Position numbers and translations under genes: made by a program. From JANNNF01 sp963772935 (GTDB lineage Bacteria; Pseudomonadota; Alphaproteobacteria; Rhodobacterales; Rhodobacteraceae), in contig CAVYZK010000001.1 of NCBI GenBank assembly GCA_963772935.1, forward strand, positions 1-64,000: DNA of 64,000 nt, in the 5' to 3' direction. Shown here piece by piece: positions 17,618 through 26,989 of the stretch. The notes under the pieces are model-generated. The model was given only the letters and a program-made list of their open reading frames with translations. It ran no database searches and was not told the DNA's origin. The stretch's first letter is position 1; each line of letters begins with the position of its first letter.

Positions 17618-18589
17618 ATGACTGTTTTCAAACAACTCGCGCTTGGCGCGGGGCTGGCGGCGCTTTTGTCCACGGCGGCTTGGGCGGACGGGCTGCAAGG
17701 CAAAGTGATCGGCTTTTCGCAGATCGGGTCTGAATCCGGCTGGCGCGCGGCGGAAACTTCGGTGACGAAAGCCGAGGCTGAAAAGCGCGGTGTTGATCTG
17801 AAATTCGCCGATGCGCAGCAGAAGCAGGAAAACCAGATCAAGGCGATCCGTGGCTTTATCGCGCAGGGCGTGGCGGGGATTCTGGTCGCTCCGGTCGTAT
17901 CCACCGGCTGGGACGAAGTGCTGACCGAAGCCAAGGAAGCCAACATTCCGGTTGTCCTGCTGGACCGTGGCGTTGATGCCAGCGAAGACCTGTATCTGAC
18001 ATCCGTGGCGTCGGATCAGGTCAAGGAAGGCCGCGTTGCCGGTGAATGGCTGCTGGGCAATGTCGGCGACAAGACCTGCAATGTGGTAGAACTGCAAGGC
18101 ACCGTCGGGTCATCGCCTGCGATCAACCGCAAGCAAGGGTTTGAAGAGGCGCTTGCCGGCCATGCCAACGTGACCATCATCCGCAGCCAGACCGGCGACT
18201 TTACCCGGTCGAAGGGCAAGGAAGTCATGGAAGGCTTCCTGAAGGCGGAAGACGGCGGCAAGAACATCTGCGCCGTCTATGCCCATAACGACGACATGGC
18301 CGTGGGCGCGTTGCAGGCGATCAAGGATGCGGGCCTGAAACCCGGCACCGATATTCTGGTGGTGTCGATTGACGCCGTGCCCGATATCTTCGCCGCGATG
18401 GCCGCAGGTGAAGCCAATGCGACGGTCGAACTGACCCCCAACATGGCTGGCCCTGCATTTGACGCGCTGGATGCGTATCTGAACGCGGGCACCGTGCCTG
18501 CGAAGTTCATCATCACCGAGTCGAAACTGTACACCCCGGCAGATGATCCGCAGGGCGAATACGACCGCCGCAAAGGTCTGGGCTACTAA
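17618..18589 (+). CDS. ytfQ: Sugar ABC transporter substrate-binding protein, YtfQ type
   Basis: 323 residues, start ATG 17618 after GGGAGGAATC. The signal peptide ends STAAWADG. The mature part is a periplasmic binding protein of the ribose/galactose class; GFSQIGSESGWRAAET, LKFADAQQKQENQIKAIR and VVLLDRGVDAS are close to E. coli YtfQ, which binds galactofuranose. It captures the sugar for the YtfR/YtfT/YjfF importer encoded next. A hairpin after its stop probably keeps its mRNA more abundant than the downstream genes. Confidence 0.92.
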   Translation: MTVFKQLALGAGLAALLSTAAWADGLQGKVIGFSQIGSESGWRAAETSVTKAEAEKRGVDLKFADAQQKQENQIKAIRGFIAQGVAGILVAPVVSTGWDEVLTEAKEANIPVVLLDRGVDASEDLYLTSVASDQVKEGRVAGEWLLGNVGDKTCNVVELQGTVGSSPAINRKQGFEEALAGHANVTIIRSQTGDFTRSKGKEVMEGFLKAEDGGKNICAVYAHNDDMAVGALQAIKDAGLKPGTDILVVSIDAVPDIFAAMAAGEANATVELTPNMAGPAFDALDAYLNAGTVPAKFIITESKLYTPADDPQGEYDRRKGLGY

Positions 18590-18604
18590 CGCCCCCATCA
18601 TCTT

Positions 18605-18636
18605 CGCCGACCCGAGGCACAGCCCTTGGGTCGGCG
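18605..18636 (+). terminator. Intercistronic hairpin after ytfQ
   Basis: The arms CGCCGACCCGAGG (18605-18617) and CCTTGGGTCGGCG (18624-18636) pair over 13 positions with one G-U pair. There is no proper T tract, so it fits partial termination or mRNA protection between binding-protein and ATPase genes. Confidence 0.65.
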
Positions 18637-18695
18637 GAATTGCTTTCCGACGGCAATAGGGGAACAGTCGGCAGACCAAGGGGAAGGGGCAGTCA

Positions 18696-20222
18696 ATGTC
18701 AGAAACGGCAAAAGCCGTCTTGCAGGCCAAAGGGATCGTCAAGGTTTTCGGCGGCCATCGCGCGCTGGACGATGTGGATTTCGACCTGCGCAGCGGCGAG
18801 GTTCATGCCCTGCTGGGCGAGAATGGGGCGGGCAAATCCACCCTGATCAAGATATTGACCGGGGCCTACCAGCCCGACGGCGGCGAGGTGCGGCTGGACG
18901 GCCAACCCGTTTCCTTCAGCGGCCCCTTGCAGGCGCAGGGGTATGGCATTGGCACGGTCTATCAAGAGGTGAACCTGCTGCCCAACCGGTCTGTCGCGGA
19001 AAACCTGTTCCTTGGCCGTCAGCCGACAAGGTTTGGCCTCGTCCAGCGCCGTATCATCGAAGCGCGGGCGCGCGATGTGCTTGCGAACTACGGGCTGGAT
19101 ATCGACGTGCGGGCGGAACTGTCCGAGTTTTCGGTAGCGGTTCAGCAGATCGTCGCCATCGCCCGCGCTGTGGAATTGTCGGGCAAGGTGCTGGTTCTGG
19201 ATGAACCCACCGCCAGCCTTGACCGGAACGAGGTGGAGCGTCTGTTCGATGTGGTCCGCGGCCTGAAAGCGCGCGGTTTGGGCATCATCTTCATCACCCA
19301 TTTTCTCGATCAGGTCTTTGCTTTGGCCGACCGGGTGACGATCCTGCGCAATGGCCGCAAGATCGCCACGCATGACCTGACGGCCGTGAATACGACCGAT
19401 GTGGTGCGCATGATGCTGGGCAAGGATGTGGCGTTTGATCACCACCCCACGGGGTTGGGCGAGGCCGCGCGCGGTGCGCCCCGCGTTACCTTCACCGGCC
19501 TTGGTCGCGCCGGCAATGTGGCCCCCTTCACCCTGTCGGTGCATGAGGGCGAAGTGGTCGGCGTTGCGGGCCTGCTGGGCTCTGGCCGGACAGAGGTGGC
19601 CCGGTTGATGTTCGGCATTGACGCGTCGGACACGGGCGAGATCAGGGTGGACGACCGCCCCGTCACCTTGCGCAATCCGGCGCAGGCGGTGGCGGCGGGC
19701 TTTGGCTTTTGCCCCGAGGATCGCAAGATCGACGGCATTTTCGGCGAATTGTCGGTACGCGAAAACATCATCATCGCCTTGCAGGCAAAGCTGGGCTGGT
19801 TCCGGGCCCTGAACCACGATGACCAGATCGAGGTGGCGGGCCGTTATGCAGAGGCGCTGGATATCCGCGCCGCAAACCACGACATGCCTGTGAAATTCCT
19901 GTCAGGTGGCAACCAACAAAAGGTGATCCTGGCCCGCTGGCTGGCGATTGATCCCACATTCCTGATCCTTGATGAGCCCACACGCGGCATCGACGTGGGC
20001 GCGCATGCCGAGATTGTGCGCACCATCAACCGCCTGCGCGAAGATGGGCTGGCGCTTTTCGTCATCTCGTCGGAACTGGATGAGGTGGTTGCCTATTCCA
20101 ACCGCGTCATGGTGATGCGCGACCGGCAGATGGTGGCAGAGTTGACAGGTGACAACGTGTCGCCCGACGCGATTGTTCAGGCGATAGCCGGAACCCCAGA
20201 ACCTATGGAAACCCACGCATGA
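18696..20222 (+). CDS. ytfR: Sugar ABC transporter ATPase, YtfR type
   Basis: 508 residues with two nucleotide-binding domains in one chain, as in RbsA/MglA. First half: Walker A GENGAGKST (about residue 44), signature-like LSEFSVAVQQIVAIARA and Walker B VLVLDEPTASLD. Second half: degenerate Walker A LLGSGRTEV, a full signature LSGGNQQKV and LILDEPTRGIDVG. It drives import through YtfT and YjfF. Its stop overlaps ytfT by four bases. Confidence 0.93.
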   Translation: MSETAKAVLQAKGIVKVFGGHRALDDVDFDLRSGEVHALLGENGAGKSTLIKILTGAYQPDGGEVRLDGQPVSFSGPLQAQGYGIGTVYQEVNLLPNRSVAENLFLGRQPTRFGLVQRRIIEARARDVLANYGLDIDVRAELSEFSVAVQQIVAIARAVELSGKVLVLDEPTASLDRNEVERLFDVVRGLKARGLGIIFITHFLDQVFALADRVTILRNGRKIATHDLTAVNTTDVVRMMLGKDVAFDHHPTGLGEAARGAPRVTFTGLGRAGNVAPFTLSVHEGEVVGVAGLLGSGRTEVARLMFGIDASDTGEIRVDDRPVTLRNPAQAVAAGFGFCPEDRKIDGIFGELSVRENIIIALQAKLGWFRALNHDDQIEVAGRYAEALDIRAANHDMPVKFLSGGNQQKVILARWLAIDPTFLILDEPTRGIDVGAHAEIVRTINRLREDGLALFVISSELDEVVAYSNRVMVMRDRQMVAELTGDNVSPDAIVQAIAGTPEPMETHA

Positions 20223-21271
20223 CCCGGCAGACCGTTCATTTGCGCCCCGCTGGCCAACCGCCCGGCCCCCGCCCGCAACCCCTGATCCTGCGCCTCGCGC
20301 GGCCGCAGTTCATTGCGCTTGGTGCCGTGTTGCTGGTCAACTGGCTGCTGTTTCCGGGGTTTTTCAGCATCACCTGGCAGGATGGGCGGCTGTTTGGCAG
20401 CCTGATTGACGTGCTGAACCGCGGCGCACCCGTGGCGATCCTTGCCATCGGGATGACGGCGGTGATTGCGACGAAGGGGGTTGATCTGTCGGTCGGCGCG
20501 GTGATGGCGATTGCCGGGGCGACGGCGGCTGTGATGGTCACGTCCGGGTTGCCGGGGTGGATGGCGGTCGTGGTGGCCCTGTCGGCGGGGCTGGCCTGCG
20601 GGCTGTGGAACGGGCTGCTGGTGACGGCGCTGAACATTCAGCCGATTATCGCGACGCTGGTTTTGATGGTGGCCGGGCGCGGCCTTGCACAACTGGTGAC
20701 GGAAGGATCCATCGTCACCTTTGACAACCCGCTGCTGGTGTTCATAGGCACGGGGTCGGTTCTGGGCCTGCCCACGCCCATCGTGATTGCCCTGTCGCTG
20801 ATGGTGCTGGTCACAGTCGCCGTCAGGCGTACTGCGCTTGGTTTGCTGATCGAGGCGGTCGGGGTGAACCGGTCCGCTGCGCGGTTTGCGGGTATCCGGG
20901 CCGGGCTGCTGCTCGTGCTGGTCTATGCCTTTGCGGGCTTTTGCGCCGCAATATCCGGGCTGATCGTGGCGGGCGACATTCGCGGGGCGGATGCCAATAA
21001 CGCGGGGTTATGGCTGGAGTTGGACGCGATCCTCGCCGTCGTGATTGGCGGCACCTCGCTGATGGGTGGTCGGTTTTCCATCCCGATGTCGGTGGTCGGC
21101 GCGATGATCATTCAGGCGATGAACACCGGCATCCTGATTTCCGGCTTTTCACCCGAGTTCAACCTTGTCGTCAAATCCGGGGTGATCATCGTCATTCTGG
21201 TGCTGCAATCACCGATGGCGTCACAACTGTTGCAACGCAAATCGCACACCAAAGAACGGAGCGCGCCATGA
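20219..21271 (+). CDS. ytfT: Sugar ABC transporter permease, YtfT type
   Basis: 350 residues of the BPD_transp_2 permease family, with about eight to ten membrane segments after a basic, proline-rich N-terminus. Family motifs are GMTAVIATKGVDLSVGAVMA and the loop GANDANNAG-like segment RGADANNAGLWLELDAI, followed by VVIGGTSLMGG. It pairs with YjfF to form the channel. It overlaps ytfR (ATGA) and the yjfF start. Confidence 0.92.
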   Translation: MTRQTVHLRPAGQPPGPRPQPLILRLARPQFIALGAVLLVNWLLFPGFFSITWQDGRLFGSLIDVLNRGAPVAILAIGMTAVIATKGVDLSVGAVMAIAGATAAVMVTSGLPGWMAVVVALSAGLACGLWNGLLVTALNIQPIIATLVLMVAGRGLAQLVTEGSIVTFDNPLLVFIGTGSVLGLPTPIVIALSLMVLVTVAVRRTALGLLIEAVGVNRSAARFAGIRAGLLLVLVYAFAGFCAAISGLIVAGDIRGADANNAGLWLELDAILAVVIGGTSLMGGRFSIPMSVVGAMIIQAMNTGILISGFSPEFNLVVKSGVIIVILVLQSPMASQLLQRKSHTKERSAP

Positions 21272-22245
21272 ACCGCAGCCTCAGGCCGCTTCTTGCGACC
21301 TCCGTTATCTTTGTCTTCGCCTATGCCATGGCGGTGCTGCAGTTTCCGGGCCTGCTGTCCACCCGCGTGATGGGCAACCTGCTGACCGACAACGCCTTTC
21401 TGGGCATTGCGGCGGTGGGGATGACCTTTGTGATTCTGTCGGGCGGCATTGATCTGTCGGTCGGGGCGGTGATCGGGTTTACCACGGTGCTGGTGGCTGT
21501 GCTGGTCACTTGGGCGGGTCTTCATCCGCTGGCAGCCTTTGCCGTGGCTTTGATGGTGGCGGCCCTGTTCGGTGCGGCCATGGGGGCGGCGATCCACTAT
21601 CTGAAGGTGCCATCCTTCATCGTCACCCTTGCGGGCATGTTCCTTGCGCGGGGGGCGGCGTCGGTGCTGTCGCCCGACAGTATCGGCATCAAGCACGAAT
21701 TCTACACCGCCATTTCCAAGTCCTACATCCTGCTGCCCGGTGGCGGGCGGCTGACGGTGGTGGGGATGGTGATGGTGGCGGTCTTTGTGTTCGGCATCAT
21801 CCTGGCACATCGGACCCGGTTCGGGTCTTATGTCTATGCGCTTGGCGGGTCGGAAACATCAGCCGCACTGATGGGGGTGCCAGTGGCGCGCACCACGATC
21901 CTGATCTACACCCTGTCGTCGGTTCTGGCGGGCCTCGCGGGGGTGGTGTTTTCGCTCTATACCTCTGCCGGCTATTCGCTGTCGGCCCTTGGGGTCGAGC
22001 TTGATGCCATCGCCGCCGTGGTGATCGGGGGCACCTTGCTGACCGGCGGATATGGCTTTATCGCGGGTACCTTCATCGGGGTGATGCTACAGGGGCTGGT
22101 GCAGACCTACATCGTGTTCGACGGAACCTTGTCCAGTTGGTGGACCAAGATTGTCATCGGGGCGCTTTTGTTTATGTTCATCTTGCTGCAACGCCTTGTC
22201 TTCACCGCAACCCCGCGCCGCAAAAAGAGTATCTGGAAACCATAG
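21268..22245 (+). CDS. yjfF: Sugar ABC transporter permease, YjfF type
   Basis: 325 residues from ATG 21268, overlapping ytfT by four bases. Same permease family: GMTFVILSGGIDLSVGAVIG, GVELDAIAAVVIGGTLLTGG. The presence of two different permease genes is the mark of the YtfQRT-YjfF galactofuranose importer as opposed to ribose-type systems with one. It ends immediately before the regulator gene. Confidence 0.92.
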   Translation: MNRSLRPLLATSVIFVFAYAMAVLQFPGLLSTRVMGNLLTDNAFLGIAAVGMTFVILSGGIDLSVGAVIGFTTVLVAVLVTWAGLHPLAAFAVALMVAALFGAAMGAAIHYLKVPSFIVTLAGMFLARGAASVLSPDSIGIKHEFYTAISKSYILLPGGGRLTVVGMVMVAVFVFGIILAHRTRFGSYVYALGGSETSAALMGVPVARTTILIYTLSSVLAGLAGVVFSLYTSAGYSLSALGVELDAIAAVVIGGTLLTGGYGFIAGTFIGVMLQGLVQTYIVFDGTLSSWWTKIVIGALLFMFILLQRLVFTATPRRKKSIWKP

Positions 22246-22998
22246 ATGAGCGAACCGGGAAGCCTGATCCGCACGCTTTCCGGGCGGCAATCGGCACGGA
22301 ATTTCCATTCCTACGTGATCAACGAGGTGGGGCTGGCGATCGTATCGGGCGACATGCCCGTCAGTTCGATCCTGCCCAATGATGCCGAGATGATGGACCG
22401 TTTCGGCGTGTCGCGCACCGTGCTGCGCGAGGCGTTGAAAACGCTGGAGGCCAAGGGGTTGGTCGAGGCCCGCGCCAAAGTGGGCACCCGTGTGTTGCCG
22501 CAGGCGAGGTGGAGCCTGTTTGACCGTCAAGTGCTGTCCTGGGCGCTGGAGGGCGGGCCGTCGCCTTCCTTTGTGCGGTCCTTCCTTGTGGTGCGCCGCA
22601 GCCTGGAGGCCGAGGCCGCCAGTCTTGCCGCCGCCCACCGTGACAATGAAACCATGCGCATGCTGCATTACTGGCTGAACCAGCGGTCGCTGATGGCGCA
22701 GCAGCCTGAACCCTTTGCACTGGCCGAGTTCGAGATTCACCGTGGCATCGCGGAGTCCTCGTCGAACCCATTTCTGCGCGCAGCCTCGGGCATCATGGAA
22801 TTTGGCGTGGCGCTGTCCGTCAAGGCGCGCATCGGGCCCGGCCTGTCTGTTCCGGACGGGGGCTTGGCGCAGCAAAAGGCGAATCTTTACGCCGATCTGC
22901 TGTCGGCGATTGAAACCGGAAATGCCGATATCGCGCGCATGCGCATGGCGCAGATTGTTCAGGTGGATGAGGACAATACTGTAAAGGGCACGGGATAG
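22246..22998 (+). CDS. GntR family regulator, FadR subfamily
   Basis: 250 residues. The winged helix-turn-helix is at about 25-85 (LPNDAEMMDRFGVSRTVLREALKTLEAKGLVEARAKVGTRV in pieces typical of GntR) and an all-helical FCD effector domain follows (about 105-235) with the expected Asp/His metal-contact pattern partly visible (EFEIHRGIAESSSN). The gene abuts yjfF (start directly after its stop), so it very probably regulates this sugar operon. Confidence 0.88.
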   Translation: MSEPGSLIRTLSGRQSARNFHSYVINEVGLAIVSGDMPVSSILPNDAEMMDRFGVSRTVLREALKTLEAKGLVEARAKVGTRVLPQARWSLFDRQVLSWALEGGPSPSFVRSFLVVRRSLEAEAASLAAAHRDNETMRMLHYWLNQRSLMAQQPEPFALAEFEIHRGIAESSSNPFLRAASGIMEFGVALSVKARIGPGLSVPDGGLAQQKANLYADLLSAIETGNADIARMRMAQIVQVDEDNTVKGTG

Positions 22999-23007
22999 TT
23001 TGGGGCA

Positions 23008-23032
23008 CGCCCCGGCAACCGCTGCCGGGGCG
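23008..23032. terminator. Hairpin between convergent genes
   Basis: CGCCCCGGCA (23008-23017) and TGCCGGGGCG (23023-23032) form a perfect 10-bp stem with a five-base loop, between the GntR gene and the oppositely transcribed monooxygenase. It could end transcription from both sides, though no T tract follows. Confidence 0.65.
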
Positions 23033-23042
23033 CAAGGCGGTG

Positions 23043-24842
23043 TCACCCCAAAAGATGGGTCTCAGGCATGCCATAGACGGGGGTTTCAATCCCCTCCATC
23101 CGGGCTTTCAGTTGCAGCGACAGGAACTGTGAATAGTGCCGCGACTGGTGCAGGTTGCCGCCGTGAAACCACAGCGCCGGCTGCTTGGTCGGTTTCCACA
23201 TGTTGCGCTGCTCGCCTACCCACGGGCCGGGGTCTTTGGTGGTGTCCGACCCCAGACCCCAGCATTTGCCCACCTTGTCGGCCACATCGCGCCCGATAAG
23301 GTCTGCCGCCCAGCCGTTCATCGACCCATAGCCGGTGGCGTAGATGATCACATCGGCGGGCAGCACGGTGCCATCCTCCAACACCACCGCATCTTCGGTG
23401 ATTTCCTTGACCTGCCCATGTGCCAGCTTGATCTTGCCGTCGATGATCAACTGGCTGGCCCCCACGTCGATGTAATATCCCGACCCGCGCCGCAGGTATT
23501 TCATGAACAGGCCCGATCCGTCATCGCCCCAATCCAGCCGGAACCCGGCCTTTTCCAGCCCGGCGTAAAACGCGGCATCCTTTTCGCGCATCTGGTCATA
23601 CAGCGGGATCTGGAACTGGTGCAGGATCCGGTAGGGAAGGCTGGCAAAGATCATGTCCGCCTTGTTGGTGGTCATGCCGCCCTGCACGGCCTTTTCCGAA
23701 TAGAGGCCCCCCAAGCCGATCTCCATCAGGCTTTCCGACCGGACGATATGGGTGGTGGACCGCTGCACCATGGTCACGTCCACATCGTTTTCCCACAGCG
23801 CGGCGCAGATATCATGCGCCGAGTTGTTGGACCCGATCACCACCGCCCGCTTGCCCTTGTAGGCATCGGGGCCGGGGTGTTTGGACGAATGGTGCTGTTC
23901 ACCCTTGAACCGCTCCATCCCCTTATACGTCGGCATGTTTGCCTTGGCTGACATACCCGTGGCCAGCACCAGTTGCTTGGGCTTCAGGGTGACTTCCGCG
24001 CCATCACGGTCCACCACCACCGTCCATTCCCCTGTTGCCTCGTCATAGGATGCCGATTTGCAGGTGGTTTTGGTCCAGTAGTTCAGCTCCATGATCTTGG
24101 TATACATTTCCAACCAGTCGCCGATCTTGTCCTTTGGCGCAAAAACTGGCCAGTTGGGCGGGAATGGCAGATAGGGCAGATGGTCGTACCAGACCGGGTC
24201 ATGCAGACACAGCGATTTGTAGCGGTTGCGCCAGCTATCGCCCGGATTGGCGTTCTTTTCCACGATGATCGTGGGCACCCCGAGTTGCCGCAGCCGCGCC
24301 CCAAGGGCGATGCCCCCCTGCCCGCCACCGATGATCAGCACATAGGGTTGCTTGGTATAGCCCAACTCGCGGGCCTCGGCCTCTCGGTCCTCAAGCCAGG
24401 ACGGGCGATGTTTGCCCGCCCCATGTTTGGCCCCCATCGGCCGGTCATAGCCTAGGGGTTCCTCATAGCCCTTCAATTCGACCATTGAGGTCAGCAGCGT
24501 CCAGATCTTGCCCTCTTTCAGACGGATAAGGCCATAGCCCCGCGCCACGGCGGTTTCAAAGCTGATCCATGCCGTGGTGATGCCGCCATCCTCTGATGCG
24601 GTTTCGCCCTCGGCAATCCGCCAGTTCGACGGCTTCGTGGTGGCAAGCTGGTGGCGCAGCATATCGGCCACCTCGGCATGGCCTTCCACGGTCTTGATGT
24701 TCCAGGTGAAGGTCACAAGGTCGCGCCAATAGCAGTCGTCCAGAAACATGGCTGTCGCACGGGCGATATCACCGGCGGCAAGGGCCGCGCCGAAATCATC
24801 CAGAAACGCTGTAACCTGATCAGTCGTCGTTGTGTCAAGCAT
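23043..24842 (-). CDS. Flavin-containing monooxygenase with N-terminal SnoaL/NTF2-like domain
   Basis: 599 residues. Residues 1-130 look like a SnoaL/NTF2-like fold (VTAFLDDFGAALAAGDIARA). The rest is a class B flavoprotein monooxygenase: FAD-binding IIGGGQGGIALGARL (about 175), the NADPH-binding Rossmann motif VIGSNNSAHDICAAL (about 345) and the late ATGYGSMNG segment. Such enzymes insert one oxygen into a ketone, amine or sulphur compound; the substrate is unknown. The regulator gene lies just upstream on the same strand. Confidence 0.85.
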   Translation of the reverse strand: MLDTTTTDQVTAFLDDFGAALAAGDIARATAMFLDDCYWRDLVTFTWNIKTVEGHAEVADMLRHQLATTKPSNWRIAEGETASEDGGITTAWISFETAVARGYGLIRLKEGKIWTLLTSMVELKGYEEPLGYDRPMGAKHGAGKHRPSWLEDREAEARELGYTKQPYVLIIGGGQGGIALGARLRQLGVPTIIVEKNANPGDSWRNRYKSLCLHDPVWYDHLPYLPFPPNWPVFAPKDKIGDWLEMYTKIMELNYWTKTTCKSASYDEATGEWTVVVDRDGAEVTLKPKQLVLATGMSAKANMPTYKGMERFKGEQHHSSKHPGPDAYKGKRAVVIGSNNSAHDICAALWENDVDVTMVQRSTTHIVRSESLMEIGLGGLYSEKAVQGGMTTNKADMIFASLPYRILHQFQIPLYDQMREKDAAFYAGLEKAGFRLDWGDDGSGLFMKYLRRGSGYYIDVGASQLIIDGKIKLAHGQVKEITEDAVVLEDGTVLPADVIIYATGYGSMNGWAADLIGRDVADKVGKCWGLGSDTTKDPGPWVGEQRNMWKPTKQPALWFHGGNLHQSRHYSQFLSLQLKARMEGIETPVYGMPETHLLG

Positions 24843-24970
24843 GGGTATCCTCCCTCAAGTCTCCCAAAGACAGACTGCCGCAGTTTTGGAAAATCCCCCA
24901 CACCGATTGCACGCGCGCCCCGCCGCATGACGAAAACACGCGCAGGCCGTTGCGCCGCGCAACGCAAGGA

Positions 24971-26764
24971 CTACTGCGGACGCAACACGCCCAGCCGCTG
25001 CACCCGGCGGTGAATGGTCGAACGATCCACCCCCAGTCGGCGGGCGGCCAGTGCCATGTTCCAGTCGCAGGCAGCCAGCAGGGCGCGCAGGGCCGCGGCG
25101 TCATCTTCGGGGTTGCGGGTTTCAGGCACGGGCACGGTGGGCAGATCGTGCTGATCAATCACGCCCGACCGGGCCAAAGCCACCGTCACATCGAGCGTAT
25201 TCATCAACTCGCGGATGTTCCCCGGCCAAGCCCGCGCCTTCAGCGCGCCACGCGCCGCCGTGGTCAGGCGATAGCTGTCGGCCTGCCCATGGGTGCGTTG
25301 CCGCAGCAGACGGTCCAGCAGCCAGTCAAAATCCTGCCGCAGCCGCAGGGGTGGCAAGGATAACACCGCCCCCGCCAGCCGGAAAAACAGATCACTGCGA
25401 AAGCTGCCATCCGCCACTTTGCGGGCCAGATCGGTCTGGCTGATCGCTATGATCCTGCGCCGTGCGAGGTCGTCACTCGACAGCATGTGCAAAAGGCGAC
25501 CCTGCGCCTCAAGCGGCAGATCGCCCAACTGATCCAGACACAGGGTTCCGCCCTCTGCCATTCCCGCCTGCGACTGAGACTCGGCTTGCGCGCCCCGGGT
25601 GCCCATCAGGGCGGCACAGTTCAACACCACAAACGGGCGGTTGCCGGGCACACAGGTGTGAATGGCCCGGGCCAGCCGTTCCTTGCCAGTGCCGGTTTCG
25701 CCCTGAATAAGCAGAGGAACGCCGGTCGGGGCCAGCCGTGCCGCATCATCCAGCAAGGGGCGCAAGGTGGGGTCATTGCCCGCAAAGCCCTGCAAAGCCG
25801 CAGGCAGAACGCTGGCCTGTGCGGCGCGCGCCACCGGGCCACGGTGCGGCGCGATCGCATGGCCGTACAAGGCGCGCCCATCGCGCAGCCGGATCACCCG
25901 GTCTTCGGTCGCACGTCCGCGCATCAGGTCTGGCAGATCGTCAATCGTCAGATCAAAGAACAGGTCCAGCGGTTGGCCGATCAGGCTGCCGCGCACCTGC
26001 GTGGCCTGCCGCAGCACCCGCTCGGCGCCATGCGTCATGCCAGCCACCCGCCCCGAGGCATCCAGCGCAATCGCGGCATCCGGGTCCACATCCAGAAACT
26101 CTGGCAAGGCGGAAAACCGCAGCACCCAATCCCCCCGGGTCAGCGCCATCAGGTTCGCCATCTCTATCCGCCGCACCGAGGCCGTCACCAGATTAAACGC
26201 CAGCGTCTGCGACAGCTTGGGTTGTGGGGACCGAAGCAGGGAGATGTCCAGCACCGCCGTCAACACCCCGCTGGTGTCAAAAATCGGCGCGGCGGTACAC
26301 GACAGGGGGGTGTGGGTCAGATCGAAATGGTCGGTCTGATGAATGGTGACCGGTTCCTGCATCACGATGCACGACCCCACCCCGCAGGTGCCCGCCAGAT
26401 GCTCTGACCAGTCCGAGCCCAGATACAGCCCCGCACGCCGCAGATCATCCTCGAACCGCAGGTCGCCAAAGAAATCGACCGTAACCCCCTTGGCATCGGC
26501 CAGCAGCAGCACATAATTCTGCCCCGCTACCTGCCGGAACAACCCCTCCAGCCCGCTGCGTGCAATGGCAATCAGCCGTTCCGATTGTTCGCGATGCGCC
26601 CGCCACTGGGTGTCTGGCACGATATGCGGCGGGCTGGGGCGGGTCGGGTCCAGCCCATACTGTTCAACACAGCGCCGCCAGGATTGCTGCACAAGCCCGT
26701 CCCTGCCCGACGTGACGCCGTTCAGAACACCGTCAATCTCTTGCACATGATCACGGTCGCGCAT
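24971..26764 (-). CDS. AcoR-like Fis-family regulator without GAFTGA loop
   Basis: 597 residues from ATG 26764 (the frame is open another 52 codons upstream without sensible sequence). Residues 20-260 form an AcoR-type GAF sensor (YVLLLADAKGVTVDFFGD, GTCGVGSCIVMQEPV). The AAA+ domain has Walker A GETGTGKE (about 365), an arginine-finger region FRSDLFFRL and LPPLRLR. The segment between NCAAL and AEGGTL, where sigma-54 activators carry ELFG...GAFTGA, is missing, and Walker B reads LCLDQLGD rather than LDEIGD. The C-terminal Fis helix-turn-helix is intact (NMALAARRLGVDRSTIHRR). It probably does not act on sigma-54 in the standard way. It likely controls the monooxygenase gene 128 bases downstream. 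Confidence 0.85.
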   Translation of the reverse strand: MRDRDHVQEIDGVLNGVTSGRDGLVQQSWRRCVEQYGLDPTRPSPPHIVPDTQWRAHREQSERLIAIARSGLEGLFRQVAGQNYVLLLADAKGVTVDFFGDLRFEDDLRRAGLYLGSDWSEHLAGTCGVGSCIVMQEPVTIHQTDHFDLTHTPLSCTAAPIFDTSGVLTAVLDISLLRSPQPKLSQTLAFNLVTASVRRIEMANLMALTRGDWVLRFSALPEFLDVDPDAAIALDASGRVAGMTHGAERVLRQATQVRGSLIGQPLDLFFDLTIDDLPDLMRGRATEDRVIRLRDGRALYGHAIAPHRGPVARAAQASVLPAALQGFAGNDPTLRPLLDDAARLAPTGVPLLIQGETGTGKERLARAIHTCVPGNRPFVVLNCAALMGTRGAQAESQSQAGMAEGGTLCLDQLGDLPLEAQGRLLHMLSSDDLARRRIIAISQTDLARKVADGSFRSDLFFRLAGAVLSLPPLRLRQDFDWLLDRLLRQRTHGQADSYRLTTAARGALKARAWPGNIRELMNTLDVTVALARSGVIDQHDLPTVPVPETRNPEDDAAALRALLAACDWNMALAARRLGVDRSTIHRRVQRLGVLRPQ

Positions 26765-26989
26765 TTGCCCCCGGACAGCAGACGCCTTTGCGCCACTCTT
26801 GCACAAATGGCACGGTCGGTGCAGCCGCGACTTTGGTCCACAGGTATTTGCCTGCCCTGTCACAGGACTGATATGAAGGGACTTTGTGAAATTACCCGGC
26901 TGAAGTAAGGTCCGAATCATATTGCAGGGGTCGTTGATGGACCGTCAGACCCGAATGATTGACGCATTGAACCATAGCGGGAGGCCTTG

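Noticed and set aside
24843..24970. A sigma-54 promoter before the monooxygenase gene
   Set aside because: No TGGCAC-N5-TTGC match is present; GG and GC pairs at other spacings are expected in this base composition.
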